NCBI GenBank assembly: GCA_027924585.1
Contig: BSBM01000361.1
Span: 66,624,001 to 66,688,000, forward strand
DNA from: Larix kaempferi
Lineage: Eukaryota > Streptophyta > Pinopsida > Pinales > Pinaceae
Length of the DNA: 64,000 nucleotides
Direction: 5' to 3'
Shown: in pieces, positions 31,361 to 40,800 of the stretch
How the letters are laid out: each line of letters opens with the position of its first letter
How positions within the stretch are numbered: the stretch's first letter is position 1
Program-made: the position numbers and the translations under genes
Notes under the pieces: generated by a model
Databases searched by the model: none
Seen by the model: the letters and a program-made list of their open reading frames with translations, nothing else
What the model was told of the DNA's origin: nothing

Positions 31361-34300
31361 TTAGCTCACGCTGTATACATTTGAGAGTTTAACAAAATAC
31401 ACATAATAGAAATAATGTTCTAATATCGTGTTGTCATTCTGGTGCGTGAGCTTCAGCTAGGAGAGGATCGCCCAAGTCAATTGATGCTGCTGATGCTGCC
31501 TGGGAAGAGACACTCGAACCAATTGTTGCTGCTGCTTCTGCTTGGGAAGAAGGGATTGAGCTGGCTAAACTTTCTGCCACTGCTGGGGAAGAGGGAATCG
31601 AGCCCACCGCTGTAGATGGAATGGCTGCTGTGAGAGAAGATCCTGGATGTGCTGATGCTCCTGCTGTTGTTGCAGCTTTCCTTCCCCCCTATGCTATGTA
31701 GCTGTACCACACACCTGTGTCCCTTATGACTATGTTTGCTGCAGCAGGGAACAAGATTTTCTGAGAAGTCACATTCTTCCCGAGCTCTGCTTTAATGCTT
31801 TGAACTTCTGCTACTACAGCTTGATGCACTTCCTTCAGCAGATGGTTGTGGAGTGATGACGATCCAATATAATGTTGGAGTTCATCAATAGCCAGGACAT
31901 CAATCCTCTTCACATACTCCGTTTGAACGCCCAATTCTTCCTTTAGTTGAGACAAACGTTGCTCCTTTTCCGGAAAGTCCTCCAGGGTCTGAGGGAATCT
32001 TAATTTGCATTTGTCATGTACCTCTTGGAGCCTTTGGTAGAGACTGCTAATTTTATCTGTTGTTCTTTGCACACTGGCTATCAGTTTATTGGCACAGTTC
32101 CTGCCAAACTCCAACAATGCTACGTCCTCATTAAAACCGTCCACAGATTTAAATGGGAGGTGAGTGGGGAAACCCCCTTTTCCTTCTCTCCATGCCATCT
32201 GACTAATGATATTTGCCTTGACACGGGTGTTCTTAGCTTTGAGCCTATGGGCCTCCGCGTTGATTTCTTTTAACCTGACCATCATGGCCTTGAGCTTGCA
32301 AACCTCATCAGTGATTAGCTCCTGAGCTTCATGCATTTGTTTCAGGGTGCTACAGGACAGCTCATGGAAGGGAGACATGTCCATCGTTCTGCTCTCAGCT
32401 TACTCTAACTGCTCAGCTAATGTCCGCTTGTCTGCTTCTAGCTGGGCTACTTTATCTTCTGCTCCATTCTTCTCTGCCTCCACAATCATCATTTGGAGTG
32501 TCAGTTGGTCCTTTTCTTCTTCCAGCTGGTTATACTTACCTGTTAGCTCTTTATGCTCGGCATACAGGTAATTATACTTGTTTACTACCAGATCCCTTTG
32601 GGCTTGCTCATTAGCCACAGTCTGTTGTAGCGAACGAGCTCTCTTCTTTGTCAAAACATTTTCTCTAACTATCACACCCACATTGTCCAGCGATGCTCTT
32701 GCTGTTTCTACAACTGCGGATTCCATAGCAAAGGGATCTTGATCTGTATTCTTCATTATAGTGACCTCTCGGTGGGTAACGATGTCTTCATGGAAGGGAC
32801 TTTTGATCCTCTCTTCTGATTTGAGGACCATTGCTTTCCTTTTCTTGTCGTAGACAAACTCATTCCACCTGGACACCGTATGTTTTCCCGATGGCGTGTA
32901 CGGGACAATTGGTTGGTTTATGATGTCTATGTCTTCTTCCGCAGGTGGGGTCCGGGCTTCCTGAGCTGGATCCACGCCCTTCTTTTGGGTACCAGAGCCA
33001 CCTGCTTGAGATGTGTCTATATCCATGTCTTGGACACCGGACCCACTTGCTTGAGCATCTTCCCTTGCTTTCAACTCTTCTTCCGCCTTCCTTTTTTCCT
33101 CAGCTTGCTCAGCTTCAGCCTCTTTCTGCTCTTGGGCTTCCTCAGCCTCCTTCTGCAGGCTTTCATTTTCAGCTTCTTGTTGCATTCTTGCCACTTCAGC
33201 TTCCTGCTCCTTTCTTGCCATTTCAGCTTCCTGCTGCCACCTGGCTTCCTCAGCTTCCCGCTGCAGTTTGGCTTCCTCGGCTTCCTGGAGTAACCTTGCT
33301 TCTTCTCTTAATCTGAGCTCTTCCTGAGCTCGGGCATCCTCAGCTTCTTTCTCCTTCTGCTGGCTGGTCTTCTGGGCCTTGGTTGAGCTAGAGCTTGCTC
33401 CAGTGCTTTGGCGACAGACCCGTATCTCAGCCATGTTGCTGATGCCTCTGAATGCCTCTTCCTCGGCATCAAGATAGTGAGAGTACTCGAAGTGAGCATA
33501 AATCTCCTTACAGTGCTTAGCAACTTTTCCCTTCATGTCATTCCTGTGGAAGATTACCTCACCAAAGTGGAAGGCTTTCAGCTCTTGAACAAATTCATCG
33601 GCCGAGGCAACCCCCGAGAACTTGTAAGCACCTATGCAGAAAGGTAGAGGGGGAAAGGAATCCTTATGCTGTTTGTGGAGCATTGCTCCAATTCCATCCA
33701 GGAAGATTTGTCTTACTGCCTCCTTGAGGACCACATAATCCGTGGCATACTGCGGCAAAATGTATGGGGGCTTAGTCCCTCCAAACATTCTGAGGTAGGT
33801 GCCTTGCTCTGAAAAGTAAAAATCCCCATAATCCTCAAGGACTTCCAAAGCATTCTCTGATAGGCAGTTTGGTTCTTCGTTGAACATCTTCTCATATAGG
33901 GGCATGATGAACCCCTCATAGATGAGTTTGTAGCTGGGCTTGTAATTCTGAGCCCACAACATCTTGAACGCGATATAGACCGGGGCGGTGGCCTTATCCC
34001 ATGTGCAGCCCAATTTGGGGAAGTCTATCTTGGCCAAAATACAATCAATCAGATATGAGGACATGAAAAATTCAGCCTTCTTCAAGGCTAGTCCTTCTTT
34101 AGCAGCAACTATCATCGAGGCCAAACTATCTGACAGGAGAGTGGCCCAGTCAAACACAGTTCCCTTGAATTCCACGTAGTGGATAATAGGGACCCACTGA
34201 ATCTTATATACTGTGCCATCGGGCATGCCGAAGATTCTGCACAGCATTAAAGCGATCAATCTGAAAGGAGCTCTCAGATTCTGTACGTCATATTCATCAC

Positions 34301-34775
34301 TTCCTTTCTTTCTCAAATGTTTGCCTGCCATCATTAGCTTCTTGGCCATCTCGACGTTGTTCATCTGGCTCAGCCATTCATCAGTCAGAGATGGTTGGAC
34401 CCGGGGAAATTTGTAGGCTGCCGCAAGATACGTGGGTTGAAATGAGGCAATAGCCACTTTCCCGCTATCATGTATCACTCTCCCTTCAGCATCGGCATGT
34501 TGGAGTATCCGTCCGATCACTTCAGCACAGGGGAACAGCTCAGGGCGGGTAGCGGCTCTATTTATGCCTGAGGCTCTGATATTGAGATAAATCGACCCTT
34601 CCTCTAGCAACATATCTGGGATCTCTTAGTCCCGGATCATTCTGTAGATGTCACCCCATTTGATTTCAGGAGGGACACCGGTGGTGCACCTAGTATCCTG
34701 GAGTGAAGTTTCAGTTTTAAGTGGCGCAGGCTTCTTTTCTGTCATTTTAGCCTTCTTCTTACCAACTTTCGGCAT
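31361..34775 (-). pseudogene. ORF X, copy B: LTR-encoded coiled-coil protein, nearly open
   Basis: From ATG 34775 the frame runs to 31689 with no frameshift. It is interrupted only by TAA at 34626-34628 (copy A has CAA in RDQEIPD) and TAA at 32400-32402 (copy A has CAA in LEQAESR), then by TAG at 31689 (copy A has GAG). The longest open stretch is 737 codons (34613-32400). It contains the globular half and the heptad-rich coiled coil EEARLLQEAEEAKLQREAEE and onward, about 100 residues of Glu/Ala/Gln. A linker, a basic WNEFVYDKKRKAMVLK patch and a second coiled coil follow. The homologous end is at 31361. Role unknown; a structural, particle or nuclear-targeting accessory function is only a guess. 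Confidence 0.83.
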
Positions 34776-35308
34776 TTTGATTTATCCCTAATAGCACCCA
34801 TATACAAGTCATCATGATATTGAGCAAAATACTGTGAGATTTTAACAGAGAGCATCATTGTTTCAATATGTCAATGAGATAAGTACAATGAAGCTGTATA
34901 TTCAGGAAGCCAAAAAACACTATTTCAACATGAAACATAAATTGAACATTTGAATCTTTTAAAGGGATGAGTTTGGGATGCTCCTGAGAGGATAGGTTAT
35001 GTTGTGGCAACAATTTGCTCTCGGCCCGGTAGGTGTGTCGCGGGAGTCATTTGCTCTCGGTCCAGCTCTGGGGAAAAGGGTAACTTTCGTCCTAGCCGCG
35101 GTTCAAATGGCTAATGGCGGGGAAGTTCGGGTTGAAATGACTTTGCGACGAAATAAGGAGGCGTTTGTTTTCATGGTTAGGAGCCGACGAGGGTTTCGAA
35201 TGCCCTTATCATTTATGGTACTCACCGAGGTGTTTCGCGGGAGGTTCAAACAGGGGCGATGGTGCCTGTCCCAAGTTTAACTGGGTAGTGGCTACGCCGG
35301 GGCTGAGA

Positions 35309-35318
35309 TTTATAAAAA
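35309..35318 (-). promoter_or_regulatory. Candidate LTR TATA box (copy B)
   Basis: Same ggttttttataaatctc context as at 21391-21400, about 535 bases upstream of ORF X. As this is the 5' LTR, it would drive the full-length genomic RNA. Confidence 0.45.
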
Positions 35319-35844
35319 ACCGGGGCTACGTTTTTAGCTTACGGCTGGGGACAAAAAAGTCTATGGGGCTTCGGCAGGAACTTGGGAAAACAATTATCAT
35401 TTTATTTTCTTAATCAATTTACCAACGACAGCAAATACGAATTTAGACCGCATTCGACGGGCAAAAACAGCCCATGACGGGCATTGTGCCCGTTGACATT
35501 CAACCCATGCCTATCGTTTTCAAAAGAAAGATAACCCAATAGAAATATGACGTGTAGAAGGAACAAATGTAAGGTTAAGTTCCTACTTGGCACCGACGAG
35601 AAACGCTAACTGAGGTGGCCGCGAACGTGGTTGTGCAAGATGAGCTGGAGCGATTTGCGCGGCGTCCAACAATGGTTTGGCAATCGACAAAACGACAATG
35701 GGGTCGGTTCGAGCCCCACCGTATATTTAAACAAATCGCACACGTGTGGGACTTTAATACGGTTGGTGGCGTATTAAAACAGGTTTTTAAATGTATCGTA
35801 CGTTGGCGTCAAATTGAGCCGTCTCGATTTGCGTGCGACTGCCT

Positions 35845-36810
35845 CCTGCGGGACAAACTAGCGAACCGCTTCCGCCGTTGCGGAAGGATATGGCGAACGC
35901 TTTCGCTGTTTCGGGGAACGAAGGAGAATGGCCGCCCCGCAATAGGCCTCCGCGGCGCGGAAGAGAAAACGTTCCGCAAAGCTCGACTTGTTCGGGAAAA
36001 TACCGCGAAAGTTTCCGCTGTTTCGGGAGAGAGTGGTGAATTGCTTCCGCAAGACGCTTCCGCGACGTGATTAAGTTCTTTTGGCGGCCTCTTCGGGATG
36101 AAAACGTGAAGGCTCCCGAAACTGCGGAAAGCTTTCGTAAGTGGCTTTCGCAGTTTCGGATGACTTCCGCTAACGCTTCCGCAAAAGGTTCTCGCGAAAT
36201 CGAGAAAAATTCTAAGTATTTGCCGCGCTCGTGAGAATCGCGGAAGGCTTTTGTCCTTAGTCTCCGCTGTTTCGTGTAGGGAAAAACAAAGGTTCCGCAA
36301 AGTTTGTTTCGGCGTTTCGGAAAGTTTAGGCGAACGGTTTCCGCAAGTGCGGGCGGCTTCGTAAAATTCTCCCGCCGTTTCGGGAGGGATTCACCAGTAG
36401 CTTCTGCAATTGCTTAACGAAGACTTTTCTAAGTCTTTTCGGGCGGTTTAGACGAATGGCTTCCGCCGTTTCGGGAGCAAATCTTGAACTCTTCCACAGA
36501 TTTTCCCATAATTATTTCGAAGGCCTTTTCCGAGCGGTTTATGTGACTGGCTTCCGCCGTTTCGGAAGGGTAACCCGAGAGCTTCCGCGGTTTCGGGAGC
36601 AAAGGCTGAAAGCTTCCGCGGAGCTTCCTTAGCTCATTCCGCAAAGTTTTTTCAAAAAATTCTAAGTTCTTTTCGGCAAGCTTAGGCGAGTTGTTTCCGC
36701 CGTTTCGGGAGGATAGCCCGAGAGCTTCCGCGGCTTATTCAACGAAAGCTTCTAAGTCCTTTTGTGGGCGTTTAAGCGAAAGGCTTCCGCCACTGCGGGG
36801 TTTTAGCAAA
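35845..36810 (-). repeat. CpG-rich U3 repeat array (copy B)
   Basis: Same array as at 21930-22890, with ttccgccgtttcggga cores at similar spacing. Several CpGs lost in copy A are kept here and vice versa (for example ttccgccgttgcgg near 35875 versus ttccgtcgttgtgg near 21955). Confidence 0.7.
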
Positions 36811-36984
36811 TCGTTCTGCGATTTTCGAGGAAGACTTTCAAGAAAGATTTTCTGTTTTAAGAAACAAAATCTTCTGTTGAAAAGCAAAGATAGCAGCTGG
36901 GATGGCTTCTTAAGGCAAACTTTCTACAAAAAATGAAAGGAGGGGCCCCAATATGTACAAAATTTTGGGGGGGGTGTTGCTGCA

Positions 36985-37055
36985 GAGGGGGAACTCAGGA
37001 ATGTGATGGGGGAACTCAACACAATGGAGACCATTGCTTCCTAAGGAGGGAGGAT
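36985..37055 (+). mobile_element. 3' internal end and polypurine tract of the chromovirus-type element
   Basis: These 71 bases lie between the giant element and the 3' LTR. The last part, ctaaggagggaggat, is a polypurine tract placed directly before the LTR start TGATCC. A second purine-rich pair (gagggggaactc, gatgggggaactc) occurs just upstream. Confidence 0.7.
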
Positions 37056-37678
37056 TGATCCAGGTGAATATTGGTGGCCACCCACCTTTCCAACTGGCTC
37101 AAAACAGTTTTATGGCAATTTGGGTATTGTACTATTTTTAGCAGTTTTTCGGGTCCTGAACTTCCGGGGCCGTTTTGAGGCCCTAAACGACCTTTTTTGT
37201 CAATTTGGAGGGCCAAATGGTTGCCTCTGGCATCCATTTGGCCCCAATTGAAAGTTGTAAATCTCGGATAGACCTTTCCAACGAGCTACCGAGCGCCCCA
37301 AATGGAGATCGTATGCAAAAGTTACGACCCCAGGAAGTTGATGTACTAACTTACCCAAACGAGGCCCACATGACTTTTGGCGCTTCATCTCCTAGGGTTA
37401 GGTTTTTGGATGTCTAGGGTTTTTGACAATCTTGTTTATTGTAAAAGGCCTTGAGAGCCTCATTGTAACCATCTTCTTGCGAAATGAGTGTAGCCGTCAC
37501 ATCTCTTCTCATAGATAAGCCGCCACCATTCCAGCAAGCTTGTTTTCCGCTGCATTTTACAGTTCTAGCTTATTTCCTTATTGAATAGAAAACCAATTTT
37601 ACTGTATCTCTGTTATTTTGTGTTAAGCATCTGATAATAATCTGTATTCATTTCGTTCTGCTCATAAAATCCAGATCA
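37056..37678 (+). mobile_element. 3' LTR of the chromovirus-type element
   Basis: 623 bp, TGATCC...AGATCA, homologous to 10980-11584 through almost its whole length. It differs by scattered transitions and by a segment at about 37220-37250 that adds a right hairpin arm missing from the 5' LTR. With the polypurine tract on its left and the near-matching flank (ataac versus gtaac) it is best read as the 3' LTR of the element begun at 10980, although a chance pairing of related copies is possible. Confidence 0.85.
37211..37243. repeat. Perfect 10-bp hairpin in the 3' LTR
   Basis: ggccaaatgg (37211-37220) and ccatttggcc (37234-37243) are perfect inverted arms around a 13-base loop, with imperfect extension into caattt/ccaattg outside. 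The 5' LTR has only the left arm. Confidence 0.8.
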
Positions 37679-37683
37679 ATAAC

Positions 37684-38327
37684 AATGGACCTTTTTGGTG
37701 ACCAAGCGTGGATGTTATTTAAATTGTATAAATACTAGCTTGTTGGTATGAGTATGTGCAAAACACTAGCAGTCCTACTAAACTTAATTAAATTAAAGCA
37801 AAACACAAGCTTTTAATGTTGCACCAAAAATCCAACTTATGCTTCATAAGTATCTCTACCAATTATGTTCTTTGTTCTTAAATAATTCTATATTGTATTT
37901 TATGAACATAAACGTTTATCCTTTTCTTATGTATGTTTTAGACATACTCTATCTCGTTAGATCACTTAATTACTTTAACTTTCTTATAAGTTTCTTATTG
38001 TCAAAATAATATTTACATAAAACATGATGATGCTCAGACATCTTAAGAACAATAATTCTCCACCCATCAACCATATCGTTGCATGTTCTTGGGTTGGTCT
38101 TCCCATTAGCAATGTTCATGGATCACAATCACAAGACATCCATTAACACCTATGGTCTCACGGTTTGCATGACTTACTCCACCTACATGGCCTACTTCCC
38201 TTGACTTTATTATTTCATGTACTCACAATGAAATCAACAAATGAATTATAGATTTTGGGTAACCCCTTCATTATCTCATCATTTTTTTTCATCTTTAGTT
38301 TTATGTGTGTATTCTTAATACTTCACT
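37684..38327. other. AT-rich intergenic DNA
   Basis: No gene, RNA or element ends recognised between the 3' LTR and the short tandem repeat. Confidence 0.5.
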
Positions 38328-38455
38328 TTCAATCTCTTCTTTTTTCAACATAATTTTACATTTATGTTTTCAATCTCTTCTTTTTTTCAACATAATTTTA
38401 CATTTATGCTTTCAATCTTTTCTTTTTTCAACATAATTTCACATTTTACATTTCG
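38328..38455 (+). repeat. Three-copy tandem repeat, about 42-bp unit
   Basis: Unit tttcaatctcttcttttttcaacataattttacatttatg, starting near 38328, 38369 and 38411, with small length changes in the T-run and one C/T difference in the third copy. Confidence 0.85.
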
Positions 38456-38561
38456 TGTACACCATAATAATGAATTTATTTTTCAATTCAGCTTTGAAAT
38501 CTCTCTTTGCATTTAACAACACATTTTTCACGACCACTTCTTTACATCCACTCGCCTCAAA

Positions 38562-39049
38562 TGTGACATCCCCATCCCTCAAATACGGTCAAACGAGCGC
38601 GACAGGAGCAGTACCAAGGGAATGAGCAGATAAGGCACTTGGCTTAAGGAATTTATTGCTTTCCCACATCACATTCCTGAGTATATAAAACTAGTCATCT
38701 CGTCTGGCATTTGTCCGTAGTTGTAACAAAATTTATTTATCACCCGTAGCTCTCTTCACCATGAAGTTATCTCAAACTTTCTGACATTAGGTTGTAATTC
38801 TTTTTGGCATTTACCCATATTAACTGTTAACAAGCATTTATTACCCATCCGATACTCACGATGTGGTTGTTGATGTTGAGTCCACTGTTCTTTCTGTTTT
38901 ATTAACTGTAATGCTACCCATTTTTCTTGTTTTATCGCTAGCTTTCATTGATTTCCATCAATCATTTTGGCCAGAGACGAAAAATCCAAAAAACTAAAAA
39001 TTAGAGTTACGTCATCACTATTAAGTTATGTTCTACATAATCTAACATG
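38562..39049 (+). mobile_element. Possible solo LTR
   Basis: Starts tgtgacatcccc, a common start of plant gypsy LTRs, has a TATA-like gtatataaaa at 38681-38690, and could end at tctaaca (about 39045) or nearby. No flanking duplication or second copy is visible in the window. Confidence 0.35.
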
Positions 39050-39112
39050 GTCGTTGTAGTATAGTGGTAAATATTCCCGCCTGTCACGCGAGTTTGATCC
39101 CCTACATCGGCG
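39050..39112 (+). pseudogene. tRNA-Asp(GTC) pseudogene
   Basis: gtcgttgtagtatagtggtaa followed by attcccgcctgtcacgcg reproduces the plant tRNA-Asp acceptor/D-arm/anticodon arm, with anticodon GTC in cctGTCacg. The variable region and the 5' half of the T-arm (about 9-11 bases) are missing, the T-loop reads agtttgatccc, and the 3' acceptor strand no longer pairs cleanly. Length is about 63 instead of 72. A tRNA-headed SINE is an alternative, but the match continues through the anticodon arm too closely for that. Confidence 0.8.
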
Positions 39113-39844
39113 AAAGTGATTTTTCCTGTCCCGATTGTCTGACTCAGATACTATGTCTAAAATATATATCATTTTTCCATCGAGAATATTTGATTATATA
39201 TAATATATGATTGGTTTCGAATATTTGATCAAATATAATATAATATTTAATTAATATATTATATTAATGAAATATAATATATAATTGTCAAAATCATATT
39301 AACCATGTCCGATGCGATTGGTTCTCCTTTAGATTTAGAAATTTGAACTAAAAAATATGTGAAGTTGAGCAGCTTTAGTTCTTCATTGAGGGTGTTGGCA
39401 CAATTGTCTTCTACGCCCTGCTTTAGGTTTGAGCTTTTTCATTTGCATATATGAAGCTTGTCTTTGATGGCAGATTTATTTTCTTAATTTTTGGATTTTT
39501 TAGTTAATATGTTTATATTTGTGTTTTCTTTGATTTATAGTTGTGAATTTATTATTTTATATATCATAATTGTAAATTTATTATTTTATATATCAAAGTT
39601 TTAGTTTTTTAATTAAAATTTTATATAAAAAAATTCTTCTTTAAATTGGCATATGTTCAAGTTGCACTTAGTGTGTTGTTTCTCATTGTTGTTGATGTTT
39701 TTATAGTGTGAGCATAAGACGATTTATCATAAGACTATTAGAGACCCATAAATGAATTTGCTTTAAATCTTTGTCTATTTAGCTTTTCTTCATGTAAATA
39801 CTATTAGTACTTTTGCATGGACAAGTCTTAAGGTTCTTGAAACT
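39113..39844. other. AT-rich intergenic DNA
   Basis: Many ataatatat runs and a doubled gtgaatttattattttatatatca near 39540-39590; no gene seen. Confidence 0.5.
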
Positions 39845-40230
39845 GTTATGGACATGTTTCATTTTCATAAATTTATTGTTGGTAAGTTGGCTACATTCTT
39901 AAACGCTACCATCTCATGATAACTCATGTGAAAACTTGTAATATTTTTAGTTTTGTTTGTTTAATTTTTTTCCAAATTAATAATATGTATTATTTAATTC
40001 TTAAATGATTAAAGATCATGTTATAGACATGTAGCATTTTCATAAATTTATTGTTGGTAATTTTTTATGTGAGAATATTCAACCTCTTTTTAAATCCTCT
40101 GGTTGCTGCATTCTTAAACATTGCCATTTCATGATAACTGAGGAAACTTGTAATATTTGTTAGTTTTGTTTGTTTAACTTTTTTCAAATTAATAATATTT
40201 ATTATTTAATTTTTAAATGATTAAAGGCAG
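39845..40230 (+). repeat. Diverged two-copy tandem duplication, about 170-210 bp
   Basis: gttat(g/a)gacatgt, cattttcataaatttattgttggtaa, gcattcttaaac, catgataact, cttgtaatattt, ttagttttgtttgttta and attaataatat blocks occur in the same order at 39845-40016 and 40018-40230. The second copy is longer by a short insert. Confidence 0.75.
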
Positions 40231-40800
40231 GGACTAAGCTACATGCAACTCTTGTTTTTAATAATAGTTAAAGTAGAGAATGGTATTTATGTAAATGTGA
40301 GATTCTTTTAAGTTAACCATTCATGATTATGTGCTTGTTCAAATAAATATATACAAGGTGAGATAGGGGGCTCCTTATGTAGGCGGGGTGGTTGGTTGTG
40401 GCCATTCCCATTCTAGATCTACCCCACGATCAGTGTTCTAAAGGCGCCTTCACCTTCCGACGCACGCCAATTACTCTACTTATATGAAAAAATATATATA
40501 CAAGATGAGATTGGATTCCATTTGAAAAAAAATAACTTTTTTTTAGAACTATTTAAATTACATTTAATTTTAAAATTTTAATTTACATAAAAACCTTTCC
40601 GTTTATATTATTTACATTTTCCAATCTAACTCAATAATGAGTTCATAAAATTTAATCATAAGTTTTAATGATTTAAATCACTTATTTAAAAAAAATTCAT
40701 ATCATCACTTTTTAATCTAATTTTATTTTTTAATGATTTCATTCATCTATTAAAAAAATATTGATATCACCACTTTTTATTCCAATTTGATAATGATTTT
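40231..40800. other. AT-rich intergenic DNA
   Basis: No gene recognised. A possible small duplication (atatcatcactttttaatctaat / atatcaccactttttattccaat) lies near 40700-40790. Confidence 0.45.

Larger units (their letters stand above)
16368..36984 (-). mobile_element. Giant Tat-like Ty3/gypsy retrotransposon with 6.7-kb gene-bearing LTRs
   Basis: Two direct repeats of about 6.7 kb (16368-23067 and 30269-36984) flank a minus-strand gag-pol (30235 down to 24141). Read on the minus strand each repeat starts TGCAGCAAC and ends CATCAACA. The gag side of the 30269 end has a tRNA-type primer binding site after a 5-base gap. Total length is 20.6 kb. The two LTRs differ by roughly 2-4 % in stretches compared by eye. 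The LTRs are unusually long and contain their own sense-oriented gene. No matching 5-bp target duplication is visible outside the two LTRs (gaagc on the left, gaggg on the right), so one edge may have been rearranged. It separates the unassigned block at 13807-16367 from the 3' end of the chromovirus-type element. Confidence 0.88.
30269..36984 (-). mobile_element. 5' LTR (copy B) of the giant Tat-like element
   Basis: 6,716 bp, same layout as copy A: CpG-rich array (36810-35845), TATA box (35318-35309), ORF X (34775-31361), AT-rich end next to the primer binding site. It carries an 18-bp in-frame insertion in ORF X relative to copy A (near 32360). Confidence 0.88.

Noticed and set aside
32880-33293. 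Plus-strand hydrophobic Leu/Phe-rich frame (also 18842-19375) resembling a membrane protein
   Set aside because: It is the antisense of the Glu/Ala/Gln coiled-coil segment of ORF X; GAG/GAA/GCA repeats read backwards give Leu/Phe/Ser. No independent support.
39050-39112. Functional tRNA-Asp gene
   Set aside because: The variable region and part of the T-arm are deleted and the acceptor stem does not close.
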